Shown piece by piece: positions 16,094 to 23,682 of a stretch of DNA of 59,183 nt. Origin of the DNA: Alphaproteobacteria bacterium (lineage in GTDB: Bacteria; Pseudomonadota; Alphaproteobacteria; Rhizobiales; Xanthobacteraceae); assembly GCA_016869215.1 (NCBI GenBank), contig VGEP01000029.1, forward strand, positions 1-59,183, in the 5' to 3' direction. The notes under the pieces were generated by a model. It searched no databases and was not told the DNA's origin. It saw nothing but the letters and a program-made list of their open reading frames with translations. A program made the position numbers and the translations under genes. Positions within the stretch are counted from its first letter, which is position 1, and each line of letters starts with the position of its first letter.

Positions 16094-17059
16094 ATGCCGC
16101 TCACAAATCGACGAGCCGCGCTCGCAATGGCGCTGGCCGCGCTGGCGCTGCCCGCGCAGGCGCAGCAGCTTCAGCAGAACAAGCCGATCCGGTTCATCGT
16201 CGCGCTGTCGCCCGGCGGCGGAACCGACGTCACCGCGCGGCTTGTGGCGCAAAAGATGAGCGTCAGCATGGGAATGAACGTGCTGGTCGAGAACAAGACC
16301 GGCGGCAATTTCATCCCGGCCGGCCGCGAAGTGCTCAACGCCCCGCCCGACGGCCACACGCTCTATTTCATCTCGACCAGCTCGCTGATCACCCAGACGA
16401 TCCACTCCGATTATCCGTTCGACATCACCAAGTTCACGCCGGTCACGGAGGCCGCCACCGGACCGCTGATCCTGGTCGTGCGCAACGATCTCGGCGTGAA
16501 GACGATCAAGGACTTGCTCGACCGCATGAAGAAGGAGCCGGACAAGATCAAGTTCGGTATGGGCGGCGGCTCCGGAAGTTCGCTTGGCATGGCGACGGAA
16601 TTGCTGAAGGCGCGCACCGGCGTCAAGATCACGACGGTGCCTTATCGCGGCGCGGCGGAGGCGCTGAACAACCTGCTCGGCGGCCACATCGACGCGATGT
16701 TCGACGCCATGCCGGTGATGGCGGTGCAGGCGAAGGAAGGCAAGGTCACGCCGATCGCGGTCACCGGCGACAAGCGCTCGTTCCTGCTGCCGAACGTTCC
16801 GACCATGAAGGAAGCCGGTTTGGATTTCCTGATCAACGGCTGGTACGGCGTGCTCGCGCCGCCGAACACCCCGGCTCCCATCGCGCAGAAGCTGCGCGAC
16901 GAGATCGCCAAGGCCGTCGCCGACAAATCCGCGGTCGACGCACTCGCCAAGCAGGGCATGGAGCCGCGCGGCACCCAGCCCGGCGAATGGGCGAAGTACA
17001 TGAACTCCGAGAAGGCGTTCTACGCCAAGGTCGTCAAGGACGCCGGCCTCGGCAAGTAG
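16094..17059 (+). CDS. Bug/TctC-type substrate-binding protein
   Basis: A 321-residue periplasmic binding protein with AGGGGAGA before the ATG. The leader MPLTNRRAALAMALAALALPAQAQQ fits a signal peptide, and KPIRFIVALSPGGGTDVTARLVAQKM is the Bug signature. Later family segments include PDGHTLYFISTSSL, 'KFGMGGGSGSS' and the C-terminal EWAKYMNSEKAFYAKVVKDAGL. It directly follows the molybdenum hydroxylase large subunit by 24 bases, so it is probably co-transcribed. It is the second of four Bug proteins in this block, suggesting several related carboxylate ligands. A palindrome follows its stop codon. Confidence 0.92.
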   Translation: MPLTNRRAALAMALAALALPAQAQQLQQNKPIRFIVALSPGGGTDVTARLVAQKMSVSMGMNVLVENKTGGNFIPAGREVLNAPPDGHTLYFISTSSLITQTIHSDYPFDITKFTPVTEAATGPLILVVRNDLGVKTIKDLLDRMKKEPDKIKFGMGGGSGSSLGMATELLKARTGVKITTVPYRGAAEALNNLLGGHIDAMFDAMPVMAVQAKEGKVTPIAVTGDKRSFLLPNVPTMKEAGLDFLINGWYGVLAPPNTPAPIAQKLRDEIAKAVADKSAVDALAKQGMEPRGTQPGEWAKYMNSEKAFYAKVVKDAGLGK

Positions 17060-17080
17060 TTCACCGGACTCACAAAACGC

Positions 17081-17105
17081 GATGCCCGGCCGCAAGCCGG
17101 GCATC
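17081..17105 (+). terminator. Intergenic hairpin (perfect 10-bp stem)
   Basis: GATGCCCGGC (17081-17090), loop CGCAA, GCCGGGCATC (17096-17105). It lies between a Bug protein gene and the second hydrolase. The following sequence is not a clean T-run (a TTTT occurs about 15 bases later). It could be a weak terminator or an mRNA-stabilising element that tunes relative expression inside the block. Confidence 0.55.
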
Positions 17106-17136
17106 CTGACTCTACAGGTATTTTGGAACATCACGC

Positions 17137-18303
17137 ATGCCCTCACGCGGTCCCTGGATCGACCACTTCGGCGAAAACTTCCTGTGGTCGAACGCAACGC
17201 TGATCCTCAAGGGCATGGCGCCTTATGGCGTCGTCTCCTTGGAGGAGATCGACCGCTGCTGCGAGCGGTTGCGCAAGCGCGAGGGCGAGCCCGACCGCGG
17301 CAAGGCCTGGTATGAGGAGTGGCGCGCGCTCGGCCTTCAAGTCGAGGAGCGCGGCGACGAGGCGCTCGGCAAAGGCTACGAGACCACCGCGGGCGACTAC
17401 TACCTGCGCTCCGGCATCTACCACTACAACGCCGAGCGCTTCATCCCGCCGAGTCCCGAGAAGAAGGAACAGGCCGGACACGCCTACCGCGTCTGGCACC
17501 AGGGCATCCGGCTGCGTTGTCCCGACATCGAGTTCGCCGAAGTGCCCTACGAGGGTACGACGCTTCCCGCATTGTTCATGAAGGCGCGGGAACCCGGCCC
17601 GCGGCCCACCGTCGTCGTGGTCAACGGCATGGACAACGCCAAGGAGATGAGCATTTTCTTCTGCGGCATCGAGTTCCAGCGCCGCGGCTTCAACACGCTG
17701 TGCCTCGACGGCCCCGGCATGGGCGAGACGCGGCGCATGCGCGACATGGCGAGCCGCTTCGACTACGAGGTGCCGGCCGGCTGCGCGGTCGACTGGCTCG
17801 TGAAACGGCCCGATGTCGACGGCAGGCGGCTGGCGATCTTCGGCTACAGCTTCGGCGGCTATTATTCGTCCCGCATCGCAGCGTTCGAGAAGCGGTTCTC
17901 GGCCTGCGTCGCGCTGTCGGCGCTGCACTGGGACTTGGCCGCCTGGCAGCAGAAGATCAAGGACGCCAACCGCAACGCGCCCAAGAGCGTCGCGCAGTCG
18001 AACTTCCAGTGGCGCTGGGTCGCAGGCGCAAAGGACGAGGACCAAGGCATCGAAATCGCAAGAAAGTTTTCGCTCAAGGACGTGGCGAAGAACATCACCT
18101 GCCCGTTCCTGGTCACCCACGGCGGCAACGACCGCGTGGTGCCGGTGGAGAACGCGCAGAAGCTCTATGACGCAGTCGGATCGAAGAACAAGACCATCAA
18201 GATCTTCACCACCGAGGAAGGCGGCGCCGAACACGCCCACGTCGACAACCGGCAGATCGGCATGGACTTCGCCGCCGACTGGCTGGAGGAGAATTTGAAG
18301 TGA
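17137..18303 (+). CDS. Alpha/beta hydrolase, 2,6-dihydropseudooxynicotine hydrolase-like (second copy)
   Basis: A 388-residue paralogue of the protein at 11212-12375, nearly identical in length and organisation. Shared N-terminal cap words are WSNAT, LKGM, EEID, GEPDRGKAWYEEW and YNAERFIPP. The hydrolase core has FGYSFGGYYSSR (nucleophile Ser), THGGNDRVVPVENAQKLYD (Asp) and EEGGAEHAHVDN (His). Both copies also share the NGMDNAKEMS / DGMDNAKEMS segment. The duplicated genes flank the molybdenum hydroxylase and two Bug proteins, so they may act on successive or alternative intermediates. The ribosome binding site is weak (GGAAC), and the gene follows a hairpin. Confidence 0.85.
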   Translation: MPSRGPWIDHFGENFLWSNATLILKGMAPYGVVSLEEIDRCCERLRKREGEPDRGKAWYEEWRALGLQVEERGDEALGKGYETTAGDYYLRSGIYHYNAERFIPPSPEKKEQAGHAYRVWHQGIRLRCPDIEFAEVPYEGTTLPALFMKAREPGPRPTVVVVNGMDNAKEMSIFFCGIEFQRRGFNTLCLDGPGMGETRRMRDMASRFDYEVPAGCAVDWLVKRPDVDGRRLAIFGYSFGGYYSSRIAAFEKRFSACVALSALHWDLAAWQQKIKDANRNAPKSVAQSNFQWRWVAGAKDEDQGIEIARKFSLKDVAKNITCPFLVTHGGNDRVVPVENAQKLYDAVGSKNKTIKIFTTEEGGAEHAHVDNRQIGMDFAADWLEENLK

Positions 18304-18318
18304 GGCACGGCCGCTCCA

Positions 18319-19242
18319 ATGTCTAACCCCATCCCCATCCGCATGGGCGGTTACGGGCCGCCGACCACCGGCTTCTCGCGCGCGCTGAAGTTCATCGGCG
18401 ACCGGCTCGCGGCGCAATTCGGCGACCGCATCGACGTCAAGTACGCCTGGAACATCATGGATTTCGGCTACAAGGCCGAAGAGATCGTCTGGCTGGTCGA
18501 AAGCGGCGTGCTCACACTCGGCTACCAGTCGTCGAGCTACCTCACCGATCGGGTTCCGGAGCTCGGCTTCGTCGACCTGCCGTTCCTGTTCGAGAGCAAC
18601 GAGCAGGCGCGCGCGGCGATGGACGGTGCGCTCGGGCAAAAGCTCGCCGCCGCCATCGAGGCCAAGGCGAACTATCGCATCCTCGGCTGGTTCGAGAACG
18701 GCTTCCGCCACATCTCCAACCGCGTGCGGCCGGTGCGCACGCCCGCCGACCTGACAGGCATCCACATCCGCGTTCTGCCAAGCCAGATTCAGGCGCGCAC
18801 CTTCGAACTGCTCGGCGCGACACCCATGATCATGGACCTCACCGACGCCATCCGCATGATCAAGGCCGGCGAGATCGACGCGCAGGAAAACCCGCTCACC
18901 AACACCGTCACCTACGGCGTGCACAAGTTTCACCGCTTCCACACCGTCAGCAACCACTTCTACATTTCGCGGCCGATCTTCCTGCACCGGCCGACGTTCG
19001 ACGGCTGGCCGGCCGACTTTCAGGCCGCGATGCAGAAGGCCGTGGCTGAGGCGGTGACGTTTCAACGCGGCCTGCACGAGCAGGAAGAGCACGAGGCGCA
19101 GCGCGCGATCGAGGCCGAAGGCTGCGAGATCGTCACGCTCGACGCCGCTCAGCACGCGGCCTTCGCCCAAGCGGTCGAGCCGCTGAGGCGTGAGGCGCGC
19201 ACAATCTACGGCGGCGACCTGTTCAAGCTGATCGGAGGCTGA
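18319..19242 (+). CDS. DctP-type TRAP substrate-binding-fold protein without signal peptide
   Basis: A 307-residue protein of the DctP family. The conserved Arg motif region NRVRPVRTPADLTGIHIRVLPSQIQARTFELLGATPMIMDLTDAIRMIKAGEIDAQENPLT is typical of TRAP binding proteins. Unusually, the N-terminus MSNPIPIRMGGYGPPTTG begins directly at the first beta-strand, with no hydrophobic leader and no good upstream start. No DctQ/DctM genes are adjacent (the TRAP permease at 32877 is of the TAXI type). Either it is exported by another route, the annotated start is too far downstream, or it is a cytosolic ligand-binding protein. It begins 15 bases after the hydrolase stop codon. Confidence 0.82.
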   Translation: MSNPIPIRMGGYGPPTTGFSRALKFIGDRLAAQFGDRIDVKYAWNIMDFGYKAEEIVWLVESGVLTLGYQSSSYLTDRVPELGFVDLPFLFESNEQARAAMDGALGQKLAAAIEAKANYRILGWFENGFRHISNRVRPVRTPADLTGIHIRVLPSQIQARTFELLGATPMIMDLTDAIRMIKAGEIDAQENPLTNTVTYGVHKFHRFHTVSNHFYISRPIFLHRPTFDGWPADFQAAMQKAVAEAVTFQRGLHEQEEHEAQRAIEAEGCEIVTLDAAQHAAFAQAVEPLRREARTIYGGDLFKLIGG

Positions 19243-19353
19243 CCGCCCACCGGCACCCCGCTTGTGCAGGGCGGGCGGCGGTCCGTACAATCCCCCATCA
19301 GCGATAGAGGGCGGACCAACCGCCCCGCCCGGCCTCTTGGGGAGGAAAGGGCC

Positions 19354-20346
19354 ATGCGCCGTCTTTCGTGCATCGTCGCAGCCGTGTTGTGTCTTGCGTC
19401 GGCCGCCACCGCGGCCGTGGCGCAGGCGCCGTATCCGAACCGGCCGATCCGCGTGCTCATTCCCTACGGCCCCGGCGGCCTGACCGACGTGGTCGCGCGC
19501 CACTACGCCGAGCGGCTGCGGACCGTGCTCGGCCAGAACGTGATCGTCGACAACAAGCCCGGCGCGTCCGGCATCATCGCCCTCGAGCAATTGGCGCGCG
19601 CCGCGCCCGACGGCTACACGATCATGATCGGCAACATCTCGACCAATTGCCTGACGCCGATCCTGCTCGCCAAGCGCATGACCATCGACTACGACCGCGA
19701 CGTGCAGATCGTCGCGCGCACCGCCGACGCGCCTGTGTTCTTCCTGTCGACGACCACGAACTTCCCGCCGGCGACGTTCAAGGAGTTCATCGAGTACGTC
19801 CGCGCACGGCCGGGCGAGATACGCTACGCCTCCGCCGGCATCGGCGCCTACCAGCACGTCAACACGGAAATCCTCGCCAAACGCGCCGGCGGGCTGAAGA
19901 TGATCCACATTCCGTTCAAGGGCGGCGGCGCCCCGATCCTGCGCGACATCGCCTCGGGGGACACGCATGTGTCGTGGTTCAACATCACCAACCCGGTCGG
20001 CATGATCAAGGCCGGCAAGGTGCGCCCGCTCGCGGTCGCCTCGCCGCAGCGGCTTGCCGCCTGGCCGGACGTGCCGACCATCGACGAGGTGGGATTCCCA
20101 GGTTTCCACCCGTCGCAATGGAACGCGGCCTTCGCGCCGGCCGGCGTGCCGCGCGAGATCGTCGACAAGCTGCACAACGCCTTCGCGGCGGTGGCGAAGA
20201 TGCCGGAGATGCAGGCGATCTTCGAGAAGGGCGGACTGCGCGCGCCGGCCGACAAGTCCGCTGACGACGCGCGGGCATGGCTGAAGCGCGAGATGGATAC
20301 CTGGCGCAAGGATATCGCCGAGGCGGGCATCAAGGCCGACGAGTAG
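19354..20346 (+). CDS. Bug/TctC-type substrate-binding protein
   Basis: A 330-residue periplasmic binding protein from the ATG at 19354, preceded by GGAGGAAAGG. The signal peptide MRRLSCIVAAVLCLASAATAAVAQA is followed by YPNRPIRVLIPYGPGGLTDVVAR, the Bug hallmark. The family segments RAAPDGYTIMIGN and HIPFKGGGAPILRDIASGDTHVSW are present. It is the third Bug protein of the block and lies 12 bases upstream of the isocitrate/isopropylmalate dehydrogenase-family gene, which fits uptake and oxidation of a hydroxy-di- or tricarboxylate. No permease subunits are nearby. Confidence 0.92.
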   Translation: MRRLSCIVAAVLCLASAATAAVAQAPYPNRPIRVLIPYGPGGLTDVVARHYAERLRTVLGQNVIVDNKPGASGIIALEQLARAAPDGYTIMIGNISTNCLTPILLAKRMTIDYDRDVQIVARTADAPVFFLSTTTNFPPATFKEFIEYVRARPGEIRYASAGIGAYQHVNTEILAKRAGGLKMIHIPFKGGGAPILRDIASGDTHVSWFNITNPVGMIKAGKVRPLAVASPQRLAAWPDVPTIDEVGFPGFHPSQWNAAFAPAGVPREIVDKLHNAFAAVAKMPEMQAIFEKGGLRAPADKSADDARAWLKREMDTWRKDIAEAGIKADE

Positions 20347-20358
20347 AGGATTGGAATC

Positions 20359-21417
20359 TTGAAAATTGGAATTCTGCTCGGCGACGATATCGGCCTCGAA
20401 GTCGTTCCGGAATGCGTCAAGGTCATGAAGGCGGCGGCGGCCAGGACCGGCCTCGCCGTCGACTGGCACGAGTTCCCCATCGGCAAGGCCGGCCACGAGG
20501 CGCACGGCACGACGCTGCCCAAGGTCACCGAAGACGGCCTGCGCGGCATGGACGGCTGGATCATGGGGCCGATCGGCCACAACGCCTATCCGCGCAACGA
20601 TCCCACCTGGGTCATGCCGCCGGTGCGCAAGAAGTTCGACCTGTTCGCGGCACTGCGCCCATCGCTGTCGCATCCCAACATCGCCTCGATCCACAAGAAC
20701 GTCGACATCGCGTTCTTCCGAGAGTTGACCGAAGGAATGCTCTATTCAGAGACCGTGGTCGCGGGCGCGCCGGAGTTCCGGCCGAACGACGACATCACAG
20801 TCGCGATGCGCGTCATCACCCGCAAGGGCTCGAACCGCGTCGCGCGCGAAGCGTTCGAGATGGCGCGCACCCGGCCGCGCAGGAAGGTGACCGCCGCGCA
20901 CAAGGAGCCGGTCTATCGCCTCGCCTGCGGCATGTTCGCCGAGGAATGCCGCAAGGTCGCGAAGGAATATCCTGACGTCGAATTCGAAGAGATGATGATC
21001 GATTCGATCGCCATGAAGCTCGTGGCCGACCCGCGGCGCTTCGACGTCGTCGTGACCACTAACCAGTTCGGCGACATCCTGACCGACATCGGCGCAGGCC
21101 TGGTCGGGGGCCTGGGCCTCGCACCGGGTCTATGTATCGGCGAGAAACAGGCGATGGCGCAGGCCACCCACGGCTCGGCCCCCGACATTTTCGGACAGAA
21201 CATCGCCAACCCCTATGCGATGATCGTGTCGGGCCAGATGCTGCTCGGCTGGCTCGGGCGCAAGCACAAGGAGCCCAAAGCCAGCACGGCCGCCGACCTG
21301 ATCCAGAAAGCGGTGACCAGGACGATCGCCGAAGCGAAGCACCTCACGAAAGACCTCGGCGGCAAGGCCAGCACCGCTCAGATGGGCGACGCCATCGCTA
21401 CAGCCATTTCGCAGTGA
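20359..21417 (+). CDS. Isocitrate/isopropylmalate dehydrogenase family protein
   Basis: A 352-residue metal- and NAD(P)-dependent beta-decarboxylating dehydrogenase. It starts at a TTG (MKIGILLGDDIGLEVVPE) eight bases after AGAGGA. The family signature TNQFGDILTDIGAGLVGGLGLAPG provides the metal-binding Asp residues, and HGSAPDIFGQNIANP is the nucleotide-binding segment. The Tyr seen in isopropylmalate dehydrogenase near the REL(T)EG...RVITR region is not obvious, so it is closer to the tartrate/isocitrate-like branch. Expected reaction: oxidation and decarboxylation of a 2-hydroxy-3-carboxy acid. It lies between two Bug proteins, which suggests a catabolic rather than a leucine-biosynthetic role. 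Confidence 0.87.
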   Translation: MKIGILLGDDIGLEVVPECVKVMKAAAARTGLAVDWHEFPIGKAGHEAHGTTLPKVTEDGLRGMDGWIMGPIGHNAYPRNDPTWVMPPVRKKFDLFAALRPSLSHPNIASIHKNVDIAFFRELTEGMLYSETVVAGAPEFRPNDDITVAMRVITRKGSNRVAREAFEMARTRPRRKVTAAHKEPVYRLACGMFAEECRKVAKEYPDVEFEEMMIDSIAMKLVADPRRFDVVVTTNQFGDILTDIGAGLVGGLGLAPGLCIGEKQAMAQATHGSAPDIFGQNIANPYAMIVSGQMLLGWLGRKHKEPKASTAADLIQKAVTRTIAEAKHLTKDLGGKASTAQMGDAIATAISQ

Positions 21418-21442
21418 CCACCATCGAACGACAGGGGAAGAA

Positions 21443-22420
21443 ATGCCAATGAACAGGATCGTGAAGCTGATCGGCGCGGCAGCGTTTGCGGCGATTCTCC
21501 TGCCTTCGCTCGCCTCGGCACAGGCTTGGCCGCAGCGGCAGATCAAGGCAATCGTGCCGTTTCCGGCCGGCGGTGGCACCGACCTGATCGGGCGGCTCTA
21601 CGCCAAGCACCTGAGCGATCTGCTCGGCCAGCAGGTCTACATCGAAAACATCGGCGGCGCGAACGGCTCGATCGGCGTGCAGGCGGTGATGCGGGCGGAG
21701 CCCGACGGTTACACCATCGGCGTGTTCTCCGACGGCCCGATGATCGTGAACCCAGCCCTCTATCCGAAAAATCCCTACCAGACGCTGCGCGACTTCGTGC
21801 CGGTTGCAATGCTCAACCGCTTCCCATCGATGCTGACCGCGCATCCTGCGACCGGCATCAAGACCGTGGCGGACCTGCTGAGGGTGGCCAGAGAGAAGCC
21901 CGGCACGCTCAACTACGGGTCGGGCGGCATCGGCAACTTCAGCCACATGGGCCTTGAACTGCTCGCGCAGCAGACCAAGATCAACATCGTGCACGTGCCC
22001 TATCGCGGCATCGGGCCGTCGACGCAGGCGGTCCTCGCAGGCGACGTGCAACTCCTCTACAACAACGTCACCACGTCGCTGACGCACGTGCGCGCCGGCA
22101 AGACCAACGGCCTCGCCATCGGAGAAGCCAAGCGCCTGCCGGGCCTGCCGGACATCCCGACCATCGCGGAGACGGTCCCGGGCTACGAGTTCTCGGCCTG
22201 GATCGGCATCTATGCGCCGGCAAAGACGCCGCCGGCCGTCGTGGAGCGGCTGACAAAGGCGACATCGGACTTCCTGCAGCTCGACTCGGTGAAGAAATAC
22301 TTCGCCGACCAGTTCATCACCGCGAGCTACAAGAATCCAAAGGAGTTCTCGGATTACATCAAGTCTGAGCTCGTGAAATGGGACAAGGTGGTCAAAGACG
22401 CCAAGCTCCAGGTGCAATAG
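21443..22420 (+). CDS. Bug/TctC-type substrate-binding protein
   Basis: A 325-residue periplasmic binding protein with AGGGGAAG before the ATG. The leader MPMNRIVKLIGAAAFAAILLPSLASAQA fits a signal peptide, and WPQRQIKAIVPFPAGGGTDLIGRLYAKHL is the Bug motif. Further typical parts are RAEPDGYTIGVFSDGP and 'HVPYRGIGPSTQAVLAGDVQLLYNN'. It is the fourth Bug protein of the 10-24 kb block. It follows the dehydrogenase by 25 bases and precedes two acyl-CoA dehydrogenases. The ligand is unknown; a carboxylate later degraded as a CoA ester is plausible. Confidence 0.92.
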   Translation: MPMNRIVKLIGAAAFAAILLPSLASAQAWPQRQIKAIVPFPAGGGTDLIGRLYAKHLSDLLGQQVYIENIGGANGSIGVQAVMRAEPDGYTIGVFSDGPMIVNPALYPKNPYQTLRDFVPVAMLNRFPSMLTAHPATGIKTVADLLRVAREKPGTLNYGSGGIGNFSHMGLELLAQQTKINIVHVPYRGIGPSTQAVLAGDVQLLYNNVTTSLTHVRAGKTNGLAIGEAKRLPGLPDIPTIAETVPGYEFSAWIGIYAPAKTPPAVVERLTKATSDFLQLDSVKKYFADQFITASYKNPKEFSDYIKSELVKWDKVVKDAKLQVQ

Positions 22421-22469
22421 CGAAGTGCAGTAGTCAGGTGCATTAGCCAAACCGCCCAAAGGCACGCGC

Positions 22470-23672
22470 ATGTACAGTCTCTCGCTCAGTCCCGAGCAGC
22501 ACGAATTCCGCGACACGGTGCGGGCGTTCGTCGATGGCGAGGTCAATCCCGTGGCGCTCAACGCCGCGCGGCTCGACCTCGGCGACCGCAATCCGCCGCT
22601 GGAGGTGCTGCGCAGCGCGTCGCGCGTCGGCCTGCGGTCGCTGGCGCTGCCGGAGGAGCTTGGCGGCGCCGGCGCCGATGCGCTGACCTGCTGCATCGTC
22701 ACCGAGGAGCTGGCAGCGGGCGACGCAGGCGTGGCCGCGGTGCTGGGGGAGACGGCGGCGCTGGCGCGTGCGCTGTTTGCGGCTATGTCGCCACAGCAGC
22801 GCGAGCGGTTCCTGCCGGCGTTCCTGGAAGACGACGACTGTCACCTCGCGCTTGCCGACCGGGAGCCGGGCGCGGACAAAGCGCTCGGCATCGACTACCA
22901 CCGGCCGGTGCCCCAGGCACGGGCGCTCGACGCCACCGCCGTGCGGTCCCGCGACGAATGGATCGTCAACGGCGCCTGGGAGCGCGTCGGCAACGCCGGT
23001 CTCGCCAGGCTGTTCGCCGTGCTGGCGCGGACCGACGACGGACCCGCCCTGTTCCTGGTGCCGCAGGGCGCGCCCGGCCTGACGGTGACGGAGGATCCCG
23101 AGCCGCGCTGGTATCACGGCTCGCGCGGCACCGTGACCCTGAAGGACAGCCGCATTCCGCTCGACAACCGACTGCCCGCCGGCGCCGCCACCCGCGGCGG
23201 CGAAGTACCGTGGCCGCTCGCGGTCAACCTCGGCATCGGCCGCGCGGCCTACGAGGCCGCAGTCGACTACGCCAAGCTTCGCGTGCAGGGCGGACGGCCG
23301 ATCGTCGAGCATCAGGCAATCGGCACCAAGCTCGCGGACGCGGCCATTCGCCTAGAGGCGGCGCGCGCTCTGATCTGGCGCGCGGCCTTCGCGGCCGATC
23401 GTCCGGACGCGGTCGCGGACGCGAGCCTGCCCGATCTGCCGCACGCGGCAATGGCGCAGGCCTTCGCTGCAGAGGCGATCTACCGCGCTGTGAAGGATTC
23501 CGCCGAGTGCTTCGGAGCCATGGGCGTGATGCGCGACATGCCGTTGCAGAAGTACGTCAACGACGCCCGCATCTGCCTCTACGGCGAAGGCGGCACGGCG
23601 GACCTGAAGCTGCGCATCGCTGAGGCCGTCGCAAGCTACCGCCGCACGCCTTCGATGCTGGCCGCGGAATAG
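22470..23672 (+). CDS. Acyl-CoA dehydrogenase-like protein with Asp at the catalytic-base position
   Basis: A 400-residue member of the acyl-CoA dehydrogenase fold. It has the N-terminal helical domain (LSPEQHEFRDTVRAFVDGEV), a central beta-domain, and the C-terminal region AECFGAMGVMRDMPLQKYVNDARICLYGEGG. In the usual GGxGYxxE motif the catalytic Glu aligns here with Asp (GAMGVMRD). The central flavin-contact segment is also poorly conserved: the expected TEPxxGSD reads ADREPGADKA. It may form a heteromeric pair with the following paralogue, as known for some steroid and aromatic acyl-CoA dehydrogenases. The two genes are separated by only 10 bases. Confidence 0.82.
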   Translation: MYSLSLSPEQHEFRDTVRAFVDGEVNPVALNAARLDLGDRNPPLEVLRSASRVGLRSLALPEELGGAGADALTCCIVTEELAAGDAGVAAVLGETAALARALFAAMSPQQRERFLPAFLEDDDCHLALADREPGADKALGIDYHRPVPQARALDATAVRSRDEWIVNGAWERVGNAGLARLFAVLARTDDGPALFLVPQGAPGLTVTEDPEPRWYHGSRGTVTLKDSRIPLDNRLPAGAATRGGEVPWPLAVNLGIGRAAYEAAVDYAKLRVQGGRPIVEHQAIGTKLADAAIRLEAARALIWRAAFAADRPDAVADASLPDLPHAAMAQAFAAEAIYRAVKDSAECFGAMGVMRDMPLQKYVNDARICLYGEGGTADLKLRIAEAVASYRRTPSMLAAE

Positions 23673-23682
23673 GAGACGCGCG

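Noticed and set aside
14536-17109. 857-residue plus-strand open frame overlapping the Mo subunit and a Bug protein
   Set aside because: Arg-rich shadow of two real genes in another frame, with no ribosome binding site or recognisable motifs.
17143-20694. 1183-residue minus-strand open frame
   Set aside because: It covers four well-supported plus-strand genes and has the Arg/His/Asp-rich composition of an antisense shadow in GC-rich DNA.
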